A DNA stretch of 64,000 nt from CAZQFV01 sp964613665 (GCA_964613665.1 CAZTIG010000004.1:62001-126000), one strand, 5' to 3'; positions 24,736-33,163 are shown, counted from the stretch's first letter. Notes: a model not told the origin generated them from the letters alone. Program-made: numbers and translations.

Positions 24736-25581
24736 ATGTCCATGGACCAAACGCGCACCCTGCTGGCCCTCTTTGCCCATCCCGACGACGAGAGCTTCGC
24801 CGCCGGCGGGACGCTGGCCCGCTGCGCCGACCAGGGCGTGCGCGTCGTGCTGGCCACCGCGACGCGCGGCGAGGCCGGCATCGTCCACGACGCGGGGGCG
24901 GGCACCCCTGCCGACATGGGCCGGGTGCGCGAGGGCGAGCTGCGCTGCGCCTGCGCCGTCCTGGGGGTCCGGGAGCTGCGCTTCCTGGGCTATCGCGACT
25001 CGGGGATGGCCGGCACGCCGGAGAACGAGCATCCCGCGGCCCTCTGCCGGGCGGACCCCGAGGAGGTCGTCGGGCGCGTCCTGGACCTCTTTCGCGAGTT
25101 CGCGCCGCAGGTGGTGCTCACCTTCGGCCCCGACGGCGGCTACGGCCACCCTGACCATGTGGCCGTCCACCGCCACGCCACGGCCGCCTGGGAGCGGGCC
25201 GGCGAGCTGCCCGGCGTGCCCCCGCCGCGCAAGCTCTACTACACGGCGGTCTCGGAGCGCACCTTTCGCCGCATCCGCGAGGCCATGTGGCGGCACGGGC
25301 TGATCCCGCAGATGCCCTCGGAGGAGGAGATCGCTCGGCGCAGCGTCCCCGAGGAGGCCATCACCACGGAGATCGACGTGCGGGGCTTCCTGGAGCGCAA
25401 GGTCCAGGCCCTGCGCTGCCACCGCACGCAGCTGGCGCCGGACCATCCCTGGCTGAACTTGCCGCCGGCCTTTCGCCAGGAGTACATGGGCTACGAGTAC
25501 TTTCGCCTGGCGCGCACACGGGGGGTCGCCATGGCGGGCAGGGAGGGAGATCTCTTCGCCGGCCTGGACGAGGTCCCCTAG
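24736..25581 (+). CDS. PIG-L/LmbE family deacetylase
   Basis: A 281-aa zinc-dependent N-deacetylase. The zinc motif AHPDDESFAAGGTLA is near residues 14-28 and the second zinc ligand is in YGHPDHVAVHRH. Family members deacetylate GlcNAc-inositols in mycothiol synthesis, bacillithiol precursors or other N-acetyl sugars; the exact substrate cannot be assigned here. The C-terminal FRQEYMGYEYFRLA pattern is like mycothiol-conjugate-amidase/MshB relatives. It ends in a 4-base convergent overlap with the FemAB-like gene (shared CTAG). Confidence 0.85.
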   Translation: MSMDQTRTLLALFAHPDDESFAAGGTLARCADQGVRVVLATATRGEAGIVHDAGAGTPADMGRVREGELRCACAVLGVRELRFLGYRDSGMAGTPENEHPAALCRADPEEVVGRVLDLFREFAPQVVLTFGPDGGYGHPDHVAVHRHATAAWERAGELPGVPPPRKLYYTAVSERTFRRIREAMWRHGLIPQMPSEEEIARRSVPEEAITTEIDVRGFLERKVQALRCHRTQLAPDHPWLNLPPAFRQEYMGYEYFRLARTRGVAMAGREGDLFAGLDEVP

Positions 25582-26618
25582 CCGCCCAGAAGGCCGCGGT
25601 AGGCCCGGTACAGCCATGGCCGAAAGGGGCAGTCGTACGCTCCCACCAGGCGGATCGGCCGGCCGAGCTGGCCGCAGAAGCCCAGCTTGAAGGCGGCCAC
25701 CCCGGCCATGCCGTCGGCGCCCTCCTCGGCTCCCTCCTCTCCCTCCTCGCCGGTCACGCCCTCGGGGATGCCCCCCCAGAGGTCGTAGCGCGTGCAGCCG
25801 TGGTCGCGGGCCCAGCGCATGGCCTCGAACTGCAGGAGGTAGGTGGGCCGGTGCTTGTGGCCCTCGCTGCGCGAGCCGGCGTACAGGTTGACCGCCTCGG
25901 GGCCAAAGGCGCTCACCCAGTGGCCCGCCAGGACCTGGCCCTCCCGCTCGGCCAGGAGAATGACCCCACGCCCGTCGGCGTGCAACAGGCGCTCGGCCTC
26001 CTGGTAGTAGGCCGGCGTGTGCACGTTGAACTCGTGCCGCCGGGCAGTCTCCAGCAGGATGTCGTGAAAGAGGGCCAGGTCGGCGCTGCCCTGGGCCGGC
26101 CGCACCGTCACCCCGCGCCGGCCGGCCAGGCGGACGTTGTAGCGCGTCTTCAGCTTCATGCGCGACAGCAGGGCCTCGTCGTCGGCGGCCACGTCGATGA
26201 CCACGCTGCTGCGCGGCTGCACCGTGCGGCTGGGTCGAAAGCCGAGCTCGTGCAGCCGGCTGCCCCAGGCTGGGTCGTCGGGCAGGTTCGGTTCGACCTT
26301 GACAAAGACCGCCCCCTGCTCGCGGCAGGCCGCGGCGACGGCCTCCAGGAGAGGCCGCAGGAGCGCCTCGTCGGCCCAATCGACCACCGGGCCCCGCGGC
26401 ACATAGGCCAGCGCCACCCCGGCGACCCGGCGGAACAGGACCTGCGCAGCAGCCACGATGCGGCCCTCGTCGCAGAGGGCCAGGCGCAGCGCCTGCCAGC
26501 CAAAGGCCGACTTGAGCTCGCCCCAGGCGTAGCTCTGCAGCAGGTGGCCCCGCGGGTGCGCCGCAACAAAGGCGTCCCAGGCGGCTCGCTCCGGCGCTGT
26601 GGTGCAGGTGAGGGGCAT
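25578..26618 (-). CDS. FemAB/FmhB-like peptidyltransferase (GNAT fold)
   Basis: A 346-aa protein with two GNAT-like lobes. LQSYAWGELKSAFGWQALRL (N-lobe), VKVEPNLPDD, MKLKTRYNVRLAGRRGVTV, and YLLQFEAMRWARDHGCTRYDLWGG (C-lobe) match the FemABX/lipid II:glycine glycyltransferase family, which adds amino acids from aminoacyl-tRNA to peptidoglycan precursors. An insertion rich in Glu/Gly sits near residue 300. The start at ATG 26618 has AGGAGGAG 9 bases upstream. A homologue in an organism of uncertain wall type suggests amino-acid bridges or side groups in its peptidoglycan; this is inference. Confidence 0.85.
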   Translation of the reverse strand: MPLTCTTAPERAAWDAFVAAHPRGHLLQSYAWGELKSAFGWQALRLALCDEGRIVAAAQVLFRRVAGVALAYVPRGPVVDWADEALLRPLLEAVAAACREQGAVFVKVEPNLPDDPAWGSRLHELGFRPSRTVQPRSSVVIDVAADDEALLSRMKLKTRYNVRLAGRRGVTVRPAQGSADLALFHDILLETARRHEFNVHTPAYYQEAERLLHADGRGVILLAEREGQVLAGHWVSAFGPEAVNLYAGSRSEGHKHRPTYLLQFEAMRWARDHGCTRYDLWGGIPEGVTGEEGEEGAEEGADGMAGVAAFKLGFCGQLGRPIRLVGAYDCPFRPWLYRAYRGLLGG

Positions 26619-26702
26619 CGGGCGATACTCCTCCTGCTTACGACGCGGTATCGGCCAGGCGTACGGTGCCTTCCGCCCGGCCCGCACGGGCGCCCACCGC
26701 AC

Positions 26703-27923
26703 TCAGGGCCGCTCGCCCAGCGTCACCGTCAGCTCCATCATCTGCCCGCCGCGGCTCAGCTCCACGGTGACCTGCTGGCCGGAGCGGTAGTGCGAGAGGA
26801 CGTTGATCAGCGGGTGGTCCTCGTCGAGCGCATAGTCGCCAATGCGGACGATGATGTCGTCCTGGCGGATGCCGGCCAGGGCGGCCGGGCCGCCGGCCGT
26901 GGCCTCGGTCACGTAGACGCCGTGGTCCACGGGCAGACCGTAGTAGGCGGCCAGGCTGGGAGTGACGGTGACCGTGCGCACGCCCAGGTAGGGCCGCGTC
27001 ACCTTGCCCCGGGCGATCAGCTCGTCGACCACGTAGCGGGCAGTGTTGCTGGGGATGGAGAACCCCAGCCCCTCGGCCACGTCGCCGCTGTAGCTGCTGC
27101 CGCGGATGATCGCCGTGTTGATGCCGATGACCTCGCCGCGCAGGCTGACCAGGGGCCCGCCGCTGTTGCCGTGGTTGATGGCGGCATCGGTCTGGATCAT
27201 GCCCTCCATGATCACGTCCTGGGAGGCCTGCAGGCTGCGGCCCAGGCCGCTGATCACGCCGGTGGTGACGGTGTTGCGAAAGTCCCCCAGCGCGCTGCCG
27301 ATGGCGATGACCTGCTGCCCCACGAGCAGGGCGTCCGAGTCTCCCAGAGCAGCAAAGGGGTAGCCGTCGCCCTCGACGCGGATCACGGCCAGGTCGCTGA
27401 AGGGGTAGTCGTGCCCGATCAGCGTGGCCGGCTTGCTGGTCCCGTCGGGGAAGATGACCGTCAGCTCCACCGCCTGCTCCACCACGTGGTAGTTGGTGAC
27501 GATATAGCCGCGCGGGTCGATGATCACCCCGGAGCCGCTGGCCTCCGGCGACGGTCCCACCCGCCCCCAGATGTCGCGCTGCGCCTCCATCCTGTTGACC
27601 ACGGTGACCACGGCCGGCCCGATCTGCTGTACCACGGCAGCGATCGGGTCGGCTCCTTCGGCTGTCGATTGCTGAGCCACCGGCACCGGCGCCGGCAAGG
27701 TCGCCTGGGCGACCGGCAGCCCCTGGCTGCCCTGCGTGCGCAGCACCAGGTAGGCGGCCCCTCCGCCGATCAGCCCGCCCATCATGCCACCGAGGACCAG
27801 GCTGACCAGGATCGCCGCCAGGAGCAGCCGCCGGCCCCAGCGGGAGAACGACGCGGGCGTCAGCCAGCCCGCCGGTTGGCGCGGCGGCTGCGGAGCCTGT
27901 TGGAAGCCGTACCCATCGAGCAC
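26703..27923 (-). CDS. HtrA/DegP-type serine protease with one membrane anchor and a PDZ domain
   Basis: A 406-aa envelope protease. Residues ~1-30 are cytoplasmic and Pro/Gln-rich; a helix near 33-58 (LLLAAILVSLVLGGMMGGL) anchors it. The trypsin-like domain has the triad His (TNYHVVE), Asp (FSDLAVI), Ser (GNSGGPL). A single PDZ domain follows (PYLGVRTVTVTPSLAAYYGL, AALAGIRQDDIIVRIGD). It degrades misfolded extracytoplasmic proteins. The start is GTG 27923 with GGAGG 6 bases upstream. It is minus-strand, 82 bases after the TIGR00725 gene and 84 bases before the FemAB-like gene. Confidence 0.92.
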   Translation of the reverse strand: MLDGYGFQQAPQPPRQPAGWLTPASFSRWGRRLLLAAILVSLVLGGMMGGLIGGGAAYLVLRTQGSQGLPVAQATLPAPVPVAQQSTAEGADPIAAVVQQIGPAVVTVVNRMEAQRDIWGRVGPSPEASGSGVIIDPRGYIVTNYHVVEQAVELTVIFPDGTSKPATLIGHDYPFSDLAVIRVEGDGYPFAALGDSDALLVGQQVIAIGSALGDFRNTVTTGVISGLGRSLQASQDVIMEGMIQTDAAINHGNSGGPLVSLRGEVIGINTAIIRGSSYSGDVAEGLGFSIPSNTARYVVDELIARGKVTRPYLGVRTVTVTPSLAAYYGLPVDHGVYVTEATAGGPAALAGIRQDDIIVRIGDYALDEDHPLINVLSHYRSGQQVTVELSRGGQMMELTVTLGERP

Positions 27924-28005
27924 ATCACACCTCCAGGCCTGCCACGAAGATACCTCAGGGCCGTTGCCATCGTAGCAGGACCAGATGAAAGGCACGTGAG
28001 ATGGC

Positions 28006-28479
28006 TCACCGGGCGGAGCGGACGGCCCACTCCACGGCCTCCGCGGGCGAGGCGGCGTAGCGGATGCGCTCCTCGGGTCGCCCGTCGCCGCGGACCAGGC
28101 GCCAGGTGCCCAGCCCGACGACCGGCCGGCCGGCCTTGAGCGCCAGGGCGATCTCGGAGAGCGTCCCGGCCTCGCCAGCGATGGCAATCACGGCCTGGGC
28201 CGACAGGACCAACACCACGTTGCGCGCCTGGCCCAGCCCCGTAGCGAGCGGCAGGTCCACGTACGGGTTGGCCGCCGCGGCCTCGGCTCCCGGCAGAATG
28301 CCCACGGTGAGGCCTCCGGCCTCGCGGGCCCCGCGGCAGGCGGCCTCCATCACCCCGCCCAGGCCGCCGCACAGGAGCACGGCCCCGGCCTGGGCCAGCA
28401 GCCGGCCCGTCGCGAGGGCCTGCTCGTAGACCGCGGCAGCGCACTCCGCGGGTCCGCAGACGGCGATGCGCGGCCTCAC
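28006..28479 (-). CDS. TIGR00725 family protein (LOG/lysine-decarboxylase-like Rossmann fold)
   Basis: A 157-aa nucleotide-binding-fold protein. The motif LLCGGLGGVMEAACRGAREAGG, a variant of GGGxxGxM of LOG phosphoribohydrolases, and TVGILPGAEAAAANPYVD lie at residues ~35-75; GEAGTLSEIALALKAGRPVVGL follows. TIGR00725 lacks the full LOG PGGxGTxxE motif, having AGEAGTLSE instead, so cytokinin-type activity is doubtful. The GTG at 28479 overlaps the TGA of the preceding 57-aa gene in GTGA, indicating coupling. Confidence 0.8.
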   Translation of the reverse strand: MRPRIAVCGPAECAAAVYEQALATGRLLAQAGAVLLCGGLGGVMEAACRGAREAGGLTVGILPGAEAAAANPYVDLPLATGLGQARNVVLVLSAQAVIAIAGEAGTLSEIALALKAGRPVVGLGTWRLVRGDGRPEERIRYAASPAEAVEWAVRSAR

Positions 28480-28649
28480 CGCGAGGCCCCCCCTCGCCGC
28501 GCCGGCAGCCCCTTGGCTTTGGCGATCTCCTCCCGTGTGGCGCCGTACTGCCGGGCCAAGCGCTCCAACTGGCGGATCTCGGCCCGGTCGGCCTTTTTGC
28601 GGCAGGCCTCGCGGATCTGCCGCAGCAACGCGAGCTTGTTCCAGGGCAT
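28476..28649 (-). CDS. Small basic helical protein (57 aa), conserved hypothetical
   Basis: Starts MPWNKLALLRQIREACRKKA at ATG 28649 and ends at TGA 28476. It is rich in Arg, Lys, Glu and Ala, predicted to be two amphipathic helices, with ATREEIAKAKGL near the end resembling a helix-turn-helix-like helix pair. A GAAGGAGA ribosome-binding site lies four bases before the ATG. The stop overlaps the next gene in GTGA. I do not recognise the family. Its good start, spacing and coupled stop argue that it is real. Confidence 0.65.
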   Translation of the reverse strand: MPWNKLALLRQIREACRKKADRAEIRQLERLARQYGATREEIAKAKGLPARRGGASR

Positions 28650-28687
28650 GGTCTCTCCTTCGCACCGCGCCGCACGATCCGGGATGC

Positions 28688-29440
28688 CTAGCCGACCTTG
28701 GTGCCGCAGCCGGAGCAGAACTTAGCCCCGGGGGCCAGGCTCGCGCCGCAGGTGGGACAGGTGGCAGGAGCGGCGGCGGCGCGCTCGATCTTGGTGCCGC
28801 ACTGGGGGCAGAACTTGGCCTCGCCCACCGCCGCACCGCACTTCGGGCAGGTGCTGGCGGCAGGCTGGACCATCGCGCTGCCGCAGTTCGGGCAGAACTT
28901 GGTGCCGGCAGGCGCCATCGTGCCGTCCCGTGGGCAGCGCGCCGCGCCGGCCTGCGCCTGCTGCACCGCCTGGCTCACGCCCTGGAAGAGCCCTCCGAGG
29001 CCCAGCGCGCTGGCGAACCCCTTCACCGCCCCGGCAGCCTGTTCGGCCTGCGCCTGGGCGATCTCGGCCTGGCGCGGGCTGTCTTCCCGGCAATAGCCCG
29101 TCTTCAAGTCGAAATCGGGCAGGCAGACGACGCGCCCGCAGGTCGGGCAGAGGCGAAAGTTGGACTCTACCTGCTGCCAGGCCGCCTCGAGCTGCTGCGG
29201 CGTCAGGGCGTGGGAGTAGCGCGGGTCCTCCCGCGTGGCCATGCTGCTGGCGATCGAGCCGACGATGGGGATGTTGCTCAGCAGGCCGCGGCCTGCCTCC
29301 CGCCCAACCTCCCGCGTCACCGTGCTCTTGACGTCGGGCTGACTGCGGTACTCGCGCTCGCACAGATCGCAGTAGAACACCGCATAGGGACCCAGCCCGT
29401 CGTTGCGGACGTCGTAGCGGGGCATTCTCGTGGCAGCCAT
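28688..29440 (-). CDS. Zinc-ribbon protein with five Cys-pair modules
   Basis: A 250-aa protein. An N-terminal CDLCEREY pair and CPTCGRVVC flank a helical region; the C-terminal 80 residues are consecutive double zinc ribbons (CPRDG to FCPNCG, CPKCG to FCPQCG, CPTCG to FCSGCG). Between them is a Gly/Ala/Gln-rich helical stretch with LGLGGLFQGVSQAVQQAQ. The zinc ribbons suggest an adaptor or sensor role; no catalytic domain is visible. It has a strong promoter and a GGAGGAG ribosome-binding site before ATG 29440. The 57-aa gene begins 38 bases after its stop. Confidence 0.75.
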   Translation of the reverse strand: MAATRMPRYDVRNDGLGPYAVFYCDLCEREYRSQPDVKSTVTREVGREAGRGLLSNIPIVGSIASSMATREDPRYSHALTPQQLEAAWQQVESNFRLCPTCGRVVCLPDFDLKTGYCREDSPRQAEIAQAQAEQAAGAVKGFASALGLGGLFQGVSQAVQQAQAGAARCPRDGTMAPAGTKFCPNCGSAMVQPAASTCPKCGAAVGEAKFCPQCGTKIERAAAAPATCPTCGASLAPGAKFCSGCGTKVG

Positions 29441-29489
29441 CGTCTCCTCCTCTCTGCCAAGCCGCAAGCCCACTGAACCGGATGAGGGC

Positions 29490-29518
29490 AGTATATCCCC
29501 CCGATGGGGCTTTGTCAA
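29490..29518 (-). promoter_or_regulatory. Promoter of the zinc-ribbon gene cluster
   Basis: Minus strand perfect TTGACA (29513-29518), 17-base spacer containing CCCCATCGGGGG, then TATACT (29490-29495). Confidence 0.85.
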
Positions 29519-29535
29519 TCTGTGCGATCCTCTCT

Positions 29536-30192
29536 CTACCTGGCCCTCTCCTCCAGCATATCCCGATCCAGCACCACCGCCCGGCCACGCTCCATGCGCA
29601 CGACACCCTCGTCCTGCCAGGTCCGCAGCACGCGCCCGACCATCTCCCGCACGGTGCCCAGGTGGGCGGCGATCTCCTCCTGGGTCCACCGCCGGCCGGG
29701 CAGGGCGCCCGCCGACGTCAGCAGGAAGCGGGCCAGCCGCGAGCTGACCGTGCGGAAGGACAGGTCCTCCACCAGCCCCACGAGCTGCCGCAGCTTGCCC
29801 GAGAAGTCGGCCAGGACGTTGCGGGCGATCTGCGGGATCGCCTCGATCAGCCCGAGAAAGGCGGCGCCGGCAAAGGCATAGACCTCCACCTCGGTCAGAG
29901 CCACGGCGCTGGCCGGGTTGGCCCCGCCGTCGAAGAGCGGAACCAGGTTCAGCCCCTCGCCCGGCCCGAGCAGGGCCAGCACCTGCTCGCGCCCCTCGGC
30001 GGAGACCATGCTGACGCGCACCCGCCCGCTGGCCACCAGGTACACCGCGGTGCACGGTTGCCCCTCCAGCAGCAGCGTGTCGCCGCGGGCAAAGGTCTGC
30101 CTGCGCGCCACCGCCGCGACGCGGGCCAGCTGGCGCTCGTCGAGGCCGGCCAGGACAGGGAAGCGGGAGAGCGGGGCCGATTTGCTAGGCAA
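29536..30192 (-). CDS. Crp/Fnr family transcriptional regulator
   Basis: A 218-aa regulator. Residues ~20-125 form a cNMP-binding beta-roll (FARGDTLLLEGQPCTAVYLV, VSAEGREQVLALLGPGEGLN). No Fe-S cysteine set is present, so it is not an FNR oxygen sensor. The C-terminal winged helix (RRWTQEEIAAHLGTVREMVG, RVLRTWQDEGVVRM) is of the Crp type. The roll lacks an obvious RTA-type cAMP phosphate-binding RxA motif, so the ligand is unknown. I choose TTG 30192 with GGGAGG 6 bases upstream; it overlaps the tmk stop by eight bases, so it is translated in the hutH-tmk-crp operon. Confidence 0.85.
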   Translation of the reverse strand: MPSKSAPLSRFPVLAGLDERQLARVAAVARRQTFARGDTLLLEGQPCTAVYLVASGRVRVSMVSAEGREQVLALLGPGEGLNLVPLFDGGANPASAVALTEVEVYAFAGAAFLGLIEAIPQIARNVLADFSGKLRQLVGLVEDLSFRTVSSRLARFLLTSAGALPGRRWTQEEIAAHLGTVREMVGRVLRTWQDEGVVRMERGRAVVLDRDMLEERAR

Positions 30193-31114
30193 CGGCCGCC
30201 TCCCGGCAGGCCTGCTGCGCCAGCCGCTCCAGGAGGCCGGCCCAGTGCCCACCTGTCAGCTCCGCCGGCACGGCCACGGCGACGCCGTCGCCCGGCCAGG
30301 CGAAGCGCACGCGCAGCGGCGCGCGGCTGCACGCCGTGTCCACCTCGACCTCCAGGCCGTCTTGGCCACGGCGGACGCCGCGCAGCGACAGGCCCTCCTG
30401 CTCGTGCAGCAGCCGGCGGAGGAGCGGCAGGAAGAGCGCGCCCTCCTGCCGCGCCAGCGCCAGCTGCGCCCGCGGCTCGGTCACCAGGGTGGGATCGAAG
30501 AGGGCCTGCACCCGGGCCCAGAGCACGTCCGCCACGGCCGGAGCCGGGAGTGCCCCGTCGACCACCTGGATGGCCTCGCGCTGCTGCAGGCGGCGCATCG
30601 CCCGGTAGTAGCTCTGGCGCACGCGCGCCAGCGCTTCCTCGCGCTCGAAGAGCTCCTTGCGCTCGCCCTGCCGGCCGCCGATGCGCTCCAGGCACGCCGC
30701 CACCGACACCTCCAGGAAGAGCGTCAGGTCGGGCCGCATGGCCCGGCTATTGAGCGCGTACACCCAGGAGAAGCCGGCGGCCAGGGTCTGGTAGGCCAGC
30801 GAGGAGAGGTAGTAGCGGTCGCAGAGGACGTTCTCGCCGCGCCGCAGCCGCTCGGCGATGCCGGCGGGGCCGTAGACGTGGTCCAGGCGGTCGGCGGCAA
30901 AGAGCAGGGCCAGGGCGCGGGGGTCCGTGACCAGGTTGCCCTCCAGGACGCGGCGGATGAGCAAGCCGGCCGGGCGGTCGGTCGGCTCCCAGGTGCACCA
31001 GACCGGCCCGCGAGCCGCCAACCTCTCCCCCAGCAGGCGCGACTGCGTCGTCGTGCCGGCGCCGTCGAGTCCCTCCAGGACGACCAGCTTGCCCGGTCCC
31101 GGGTTCGGCCTCAT
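30185..31114 (-). CDS. tmk: Thymidylate kinase with a C-terminal extension
   Basis: Phosphorylates dTMP to dTDP. The first ~205 residues are a tmk domain: P-loop LEGLDGAGTTTQ, WEPTDRPAG (DR-type motif), DRYYLSSLAYQ and RPDLTLFLEV. The P-loop lysine is replaced by Thr21, as in a known GAGTTTQ subset of the family. The remaining ~100 residues (from about RAQLALARQ) have no tmk counterpart; they look like a beta-rich appended domain of unknown role. ATG 31114 overlaps the hutH stop in ATGA. Confidence 0.85.
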   Translation of the reverse strand: MRPNPGPGKLVVLEGLDGAGTTTQSRLLGERLAARGPVWCTWEPTDRPAGLLIRRVLEGNLVTDPRALALLFAADRLDHVYGPAGIAERLRRGENVLCDRYYLSSLAYQTLAAGFSWVYALNSRAMRPDLTLFLEVSVAACLERIGGRQGERKELFEREEALARVRQSYYRAMRRLQQREAIQVVDGALPAPAVADVLWARVQALFDPTLVTEPRAQLALARQEGALFLPLLRRLLHEQEGLSLRGVRRGQDGLEVEVDTACSRAPLRVRFAWPGDGVAVAVPAELTGGHWAGLLERLAQQACREAAVA

Positions 31115-32685
31115 GCCAGCGCCTCCTCCGCCGCGCGCAGGACCTGGCCGCTGTGCACCATCGCCGCCACCGCCTCGACGTCGGGCTGCAGGAAGCGGTC
31201 GTACCCCAGGAAAGGCACGCTCTGGCGGATCAGCCAGCGCACCGCGGCGGTGCTCCGCCCCAGCCGCGCCCCGGGGTCGAGGCCCAGGCGCAGGTCCACG
31301 GCCTGGGCAGCGCAGAGCAGCTCCAGGGCCACGATCCGCTCCACGTTCCACACGACCTGGCGGGCGTGCAGGGCCGCGTTGGCGCTCATGGAGACGTGGT
31401 CCTCCTGCTCCTCGCAGGTGGGGATCGAGTCGACGCTGTCGGGATGGGCCAGGGTCTTGTTCTCGGAGACGAGCGCCGCGGCCACGTACTGCGGGATCAT
31501 CAGGCCGGCGTTCAGCCCGCTGTCCTCGACCAGCATGGGCGGCAGGCCGTCGTTGAGTTGGCGTGTGAGCAGGCGAAAGATGCGCCGCTCAGCGATCGTG
31601 CCGATCTCGGCGATGGCGATGGCCAGGAAGTCGGCCGCCAGGGCCACCGGCTCGCCGTGAAAGTTGCCGCCGGAGAGGGCCTTGTTGGGCCGCTCCAGGT
31701 CGGGAAAGATGAGCGGGTTGTCGGTGACGGCGTTCAGCTCGCGGCCCAGGACCTCCCGGACGTACGCCAGCGCGTCGCGGGCCGCGCCCAGCACCTGCGG
31801 GGCACAGCGCAGGGAGTATGCGTCCTGGACCCGCGCTGCCGAGCCCACCAGGGTGCTGCCCTCCAGGTAGCGGCGCACCGCCGCTGCCGAGGCTACCTGG
31901 CCGGGATGGTTGCGCAGCCGGTGGACACGCTCGTCCAGGGCGTCCGGCGCGCCGCGCAGCGCCTCCAGCGTCAGGGCCAGGGCGACCTCGGACTGGCGCA
32001 GGGCCTGCTCGGCGTCGGCCAGAGCCAGCACGGCCACCGCGGTGGAGACGGCGGTGCCGTTGTTCAGGGCCAGGCCCTCCTTGGCCTGCAGCACCAGGCG
32101 CTCCAGGCCGGCCCGGCGCATGGCCTCGGCGCCGGGGAGGCGCTCGCCCCGGTAGTACGCCTCCCCGCTGGGCTCGCTGGTGCCATCGGGATCGCGCGCC
32201 AGCACCAGCACCAGGTGCGAGAGCGGGGCCAGGTCGCCGCTCGCGCCGAGCGAGCCCTTGGCCGGGATGACCGGGTGCACGCCGCGATCGAGCATCTCCA
32301 GGAGCGTCTCCAGCGTCTCCAGGCGGATGCCGGAGTAGCCGCGGGCCAGGGTGTTGGCGCGCACCAGCATGGTCGCCCGCACGACCTCCTCCGGCAGCGG
32401 GTCGCCCAGCCCGCAGGCGTGGCTGGTGATGAGGTTGTGCATAAGGCGCTCGCCCTGGGCACCGGGCACGCAGACCCCGGCCAACGAGCCAAAGCCGGTG
32501 TTCAGGCCGTAGACGACCATCTGGTCCTGGGCGGCGACCTGGTCGACCCAGTCGCGGCAGCGCTGCACCTGCTGGCGGGCCTGGGGACTGAGAGCCACCG
32601 GCCGGCCGGCGCGGGCCACCTCGAGGACGTCCTCCAGGGTCAGATGCTCGCCGTCGAGCAGCAGCGGGGCGGAGGCAGAGCTCAC
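31111..32685 (-). CDS. hutH: Histidine ammonia-lyase
   Basis: Deaminates L-histidine to urocanate via the MIO cofactor. About 524 aa, normal length. The MIO triad is Ala148-Ser149-Gly150 in GSLGASGDLAPLSH; the catalytic tyrosine is in YGLNTGFGSLAG. GRELNAVTDNPLIF, SGGNFHGEPVAL and QEDHVSMSANAA are further conserved pieces. The start is GTG 32685 with AGGAGGT six bases upstream, preferred over ATG 32703, which has no ribosome-binding site and lies near the predicted transcription start. No other hut genes are nearby. Confidence 0.92.
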   Translation of the reverse strand: MSSASAPLLLDGEHLTLEDVLEVARAGRPVALSPQARQQVQRCRDWVDQVAAQDQMVVYGLNTGFGSLAGVCVPGAQGERLMHNLITSHACGLGDPLPEEVVRATMLVRANTLARGYSGIRLETLETLLEMLDRGVHPVIPAKGSLGASGDLAPLSHLVLVLARDPDGTSEPSGEAYYRGERLPGAEAMRRAGLERLVLQAKEGLALNNGTAVSTAVAVLALADAEQALRQSEVALALTLEALRGAPDALDERVHRLRNHPGQVASAAAVRRYLEGSTLVGSAARVQDAYSLRCAPQVLGAARDALAYVREVLGRELNAVTDNPLIFPDLERPNKALSGGNFHGEPVALAADFLAIAIAEIGTIAERRIFRLLTRQLNDGLPPMLVEDSGLNAGLMIPQYVAAALVSENKTLAHPDSVDSIPTCEEQEDHVSMSANAALHARQVVWNVERIVALELLCAAQAVDLRLGLDPGARLGRSTAAVRWLIRQSVPFLGYDRFLQPDVEAVAAMVHSGQVLRAAEEALA

Positions 32686-32714
32686 CGACGCACCTCCTGG
32701 CATTTGCTGGGGGC

Positions 32715-32743
32715 AGTGTAGCAGAAAAGGCGCGTGGGCGCAA
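32715..32743 (-). promoter_or_regulatory. Promoter of the hutH-tmk-crp operon
   Basis: Minus strand TTGCGC (32738-32743), 17-base spacer, TACACT (32715-32720). Confidence 0.7.
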
Positions 32744-32761
32744 GTGGCGCCCATGCCTGAT

Positions 32762-32790
32762 TTGCATTGTCATAGGCCCTGTGGTATAAT
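32762..32790 (+). promoter_or_regulatory. Promoter of rpsO
   Basis: TTGCAT (32762-32767), 17-base spacer, perfect TATAAT (32785-32790). Divergent from the hutH promoter, with the two -35 boxes 18 bases apart. Confidence 0.85.
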
Positions 32791-32838
32791 ACCGCCAGCA
32801 CGTGTAATGAGAGCAGTGGTCGATGTAGGAGGCTGGCA

Positions 32839-33108
32839 GTGTCTTTGCAGAGGGCGGAGAAAGACGTGATCATACAACAATACCAGACCCACACCGGCGA
32901 CACGGGCTCCCCGGAGGTGCAGGTCGCATTGCTGACCGAGCGGATCAACCAGTTGACCGAGCACCTGAAGATCAACATACACGACCACCACTCGCGGCGC
33001 GGACTGCTGAAGCTGGTCGGCCGCCGGCGCCGGCTCCTGGCCTATCTGCGGCGCAAGGATGTGGATCGCTACCGGGCCGTCATCAACCGCCTCGGCCTGC
33101 GCAAGTAG
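32839..33108 (+). CDS. rpsO: 30S ribosomal protein bS15-family (uS15)
   Basis: 89-aa ribosomal protein. The sequence HTGDTGSPEVQVALLTERINQ with LTEHLKINIHDHHSRRGLL and LVGRRRRLLAYLRRKD is diagnostic of S15. GTG start at 32839 with TAGGAGG upstream. It is followed by a hairpin, a long leader hairpin and pnp, the classical rpsO-pnp order. Confidence 0.97.
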   Translation: MSLQRAEKDVIIQQYQTHTGDTGSPEVQVALLTERINQLTEHLKINIHDHHSRRGLLKLVGRRRRLLAYLRRKDVDRYRAVINRLGLRK

Positions 33109-33137
33109 GCCGGGAAGGATCTGGCCAATGGAGAACG

Positions 33138-33163
33138 ACCCCCACGAAGATCGCGGTGGGGGT
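33138..33163 (+). terminator. Hairpin after rpsO, probable terminator or attenuator
   Basis: ACCCCCAC (33138-33145) pairs with GTGGGGGT (33156-33163), followed by TGTTT. The short U tract suggests partial termination, letting some transcription reach pnp. Confidence 0.65.

Noticed and set aside
28006..28479. LOG-type cytokinin-activating phosphoribohydrolase
   Set aside because: The PGGxGTxxE motif is altered to AGEAGTLSE, so I keep the neutral TIGR00725 call.
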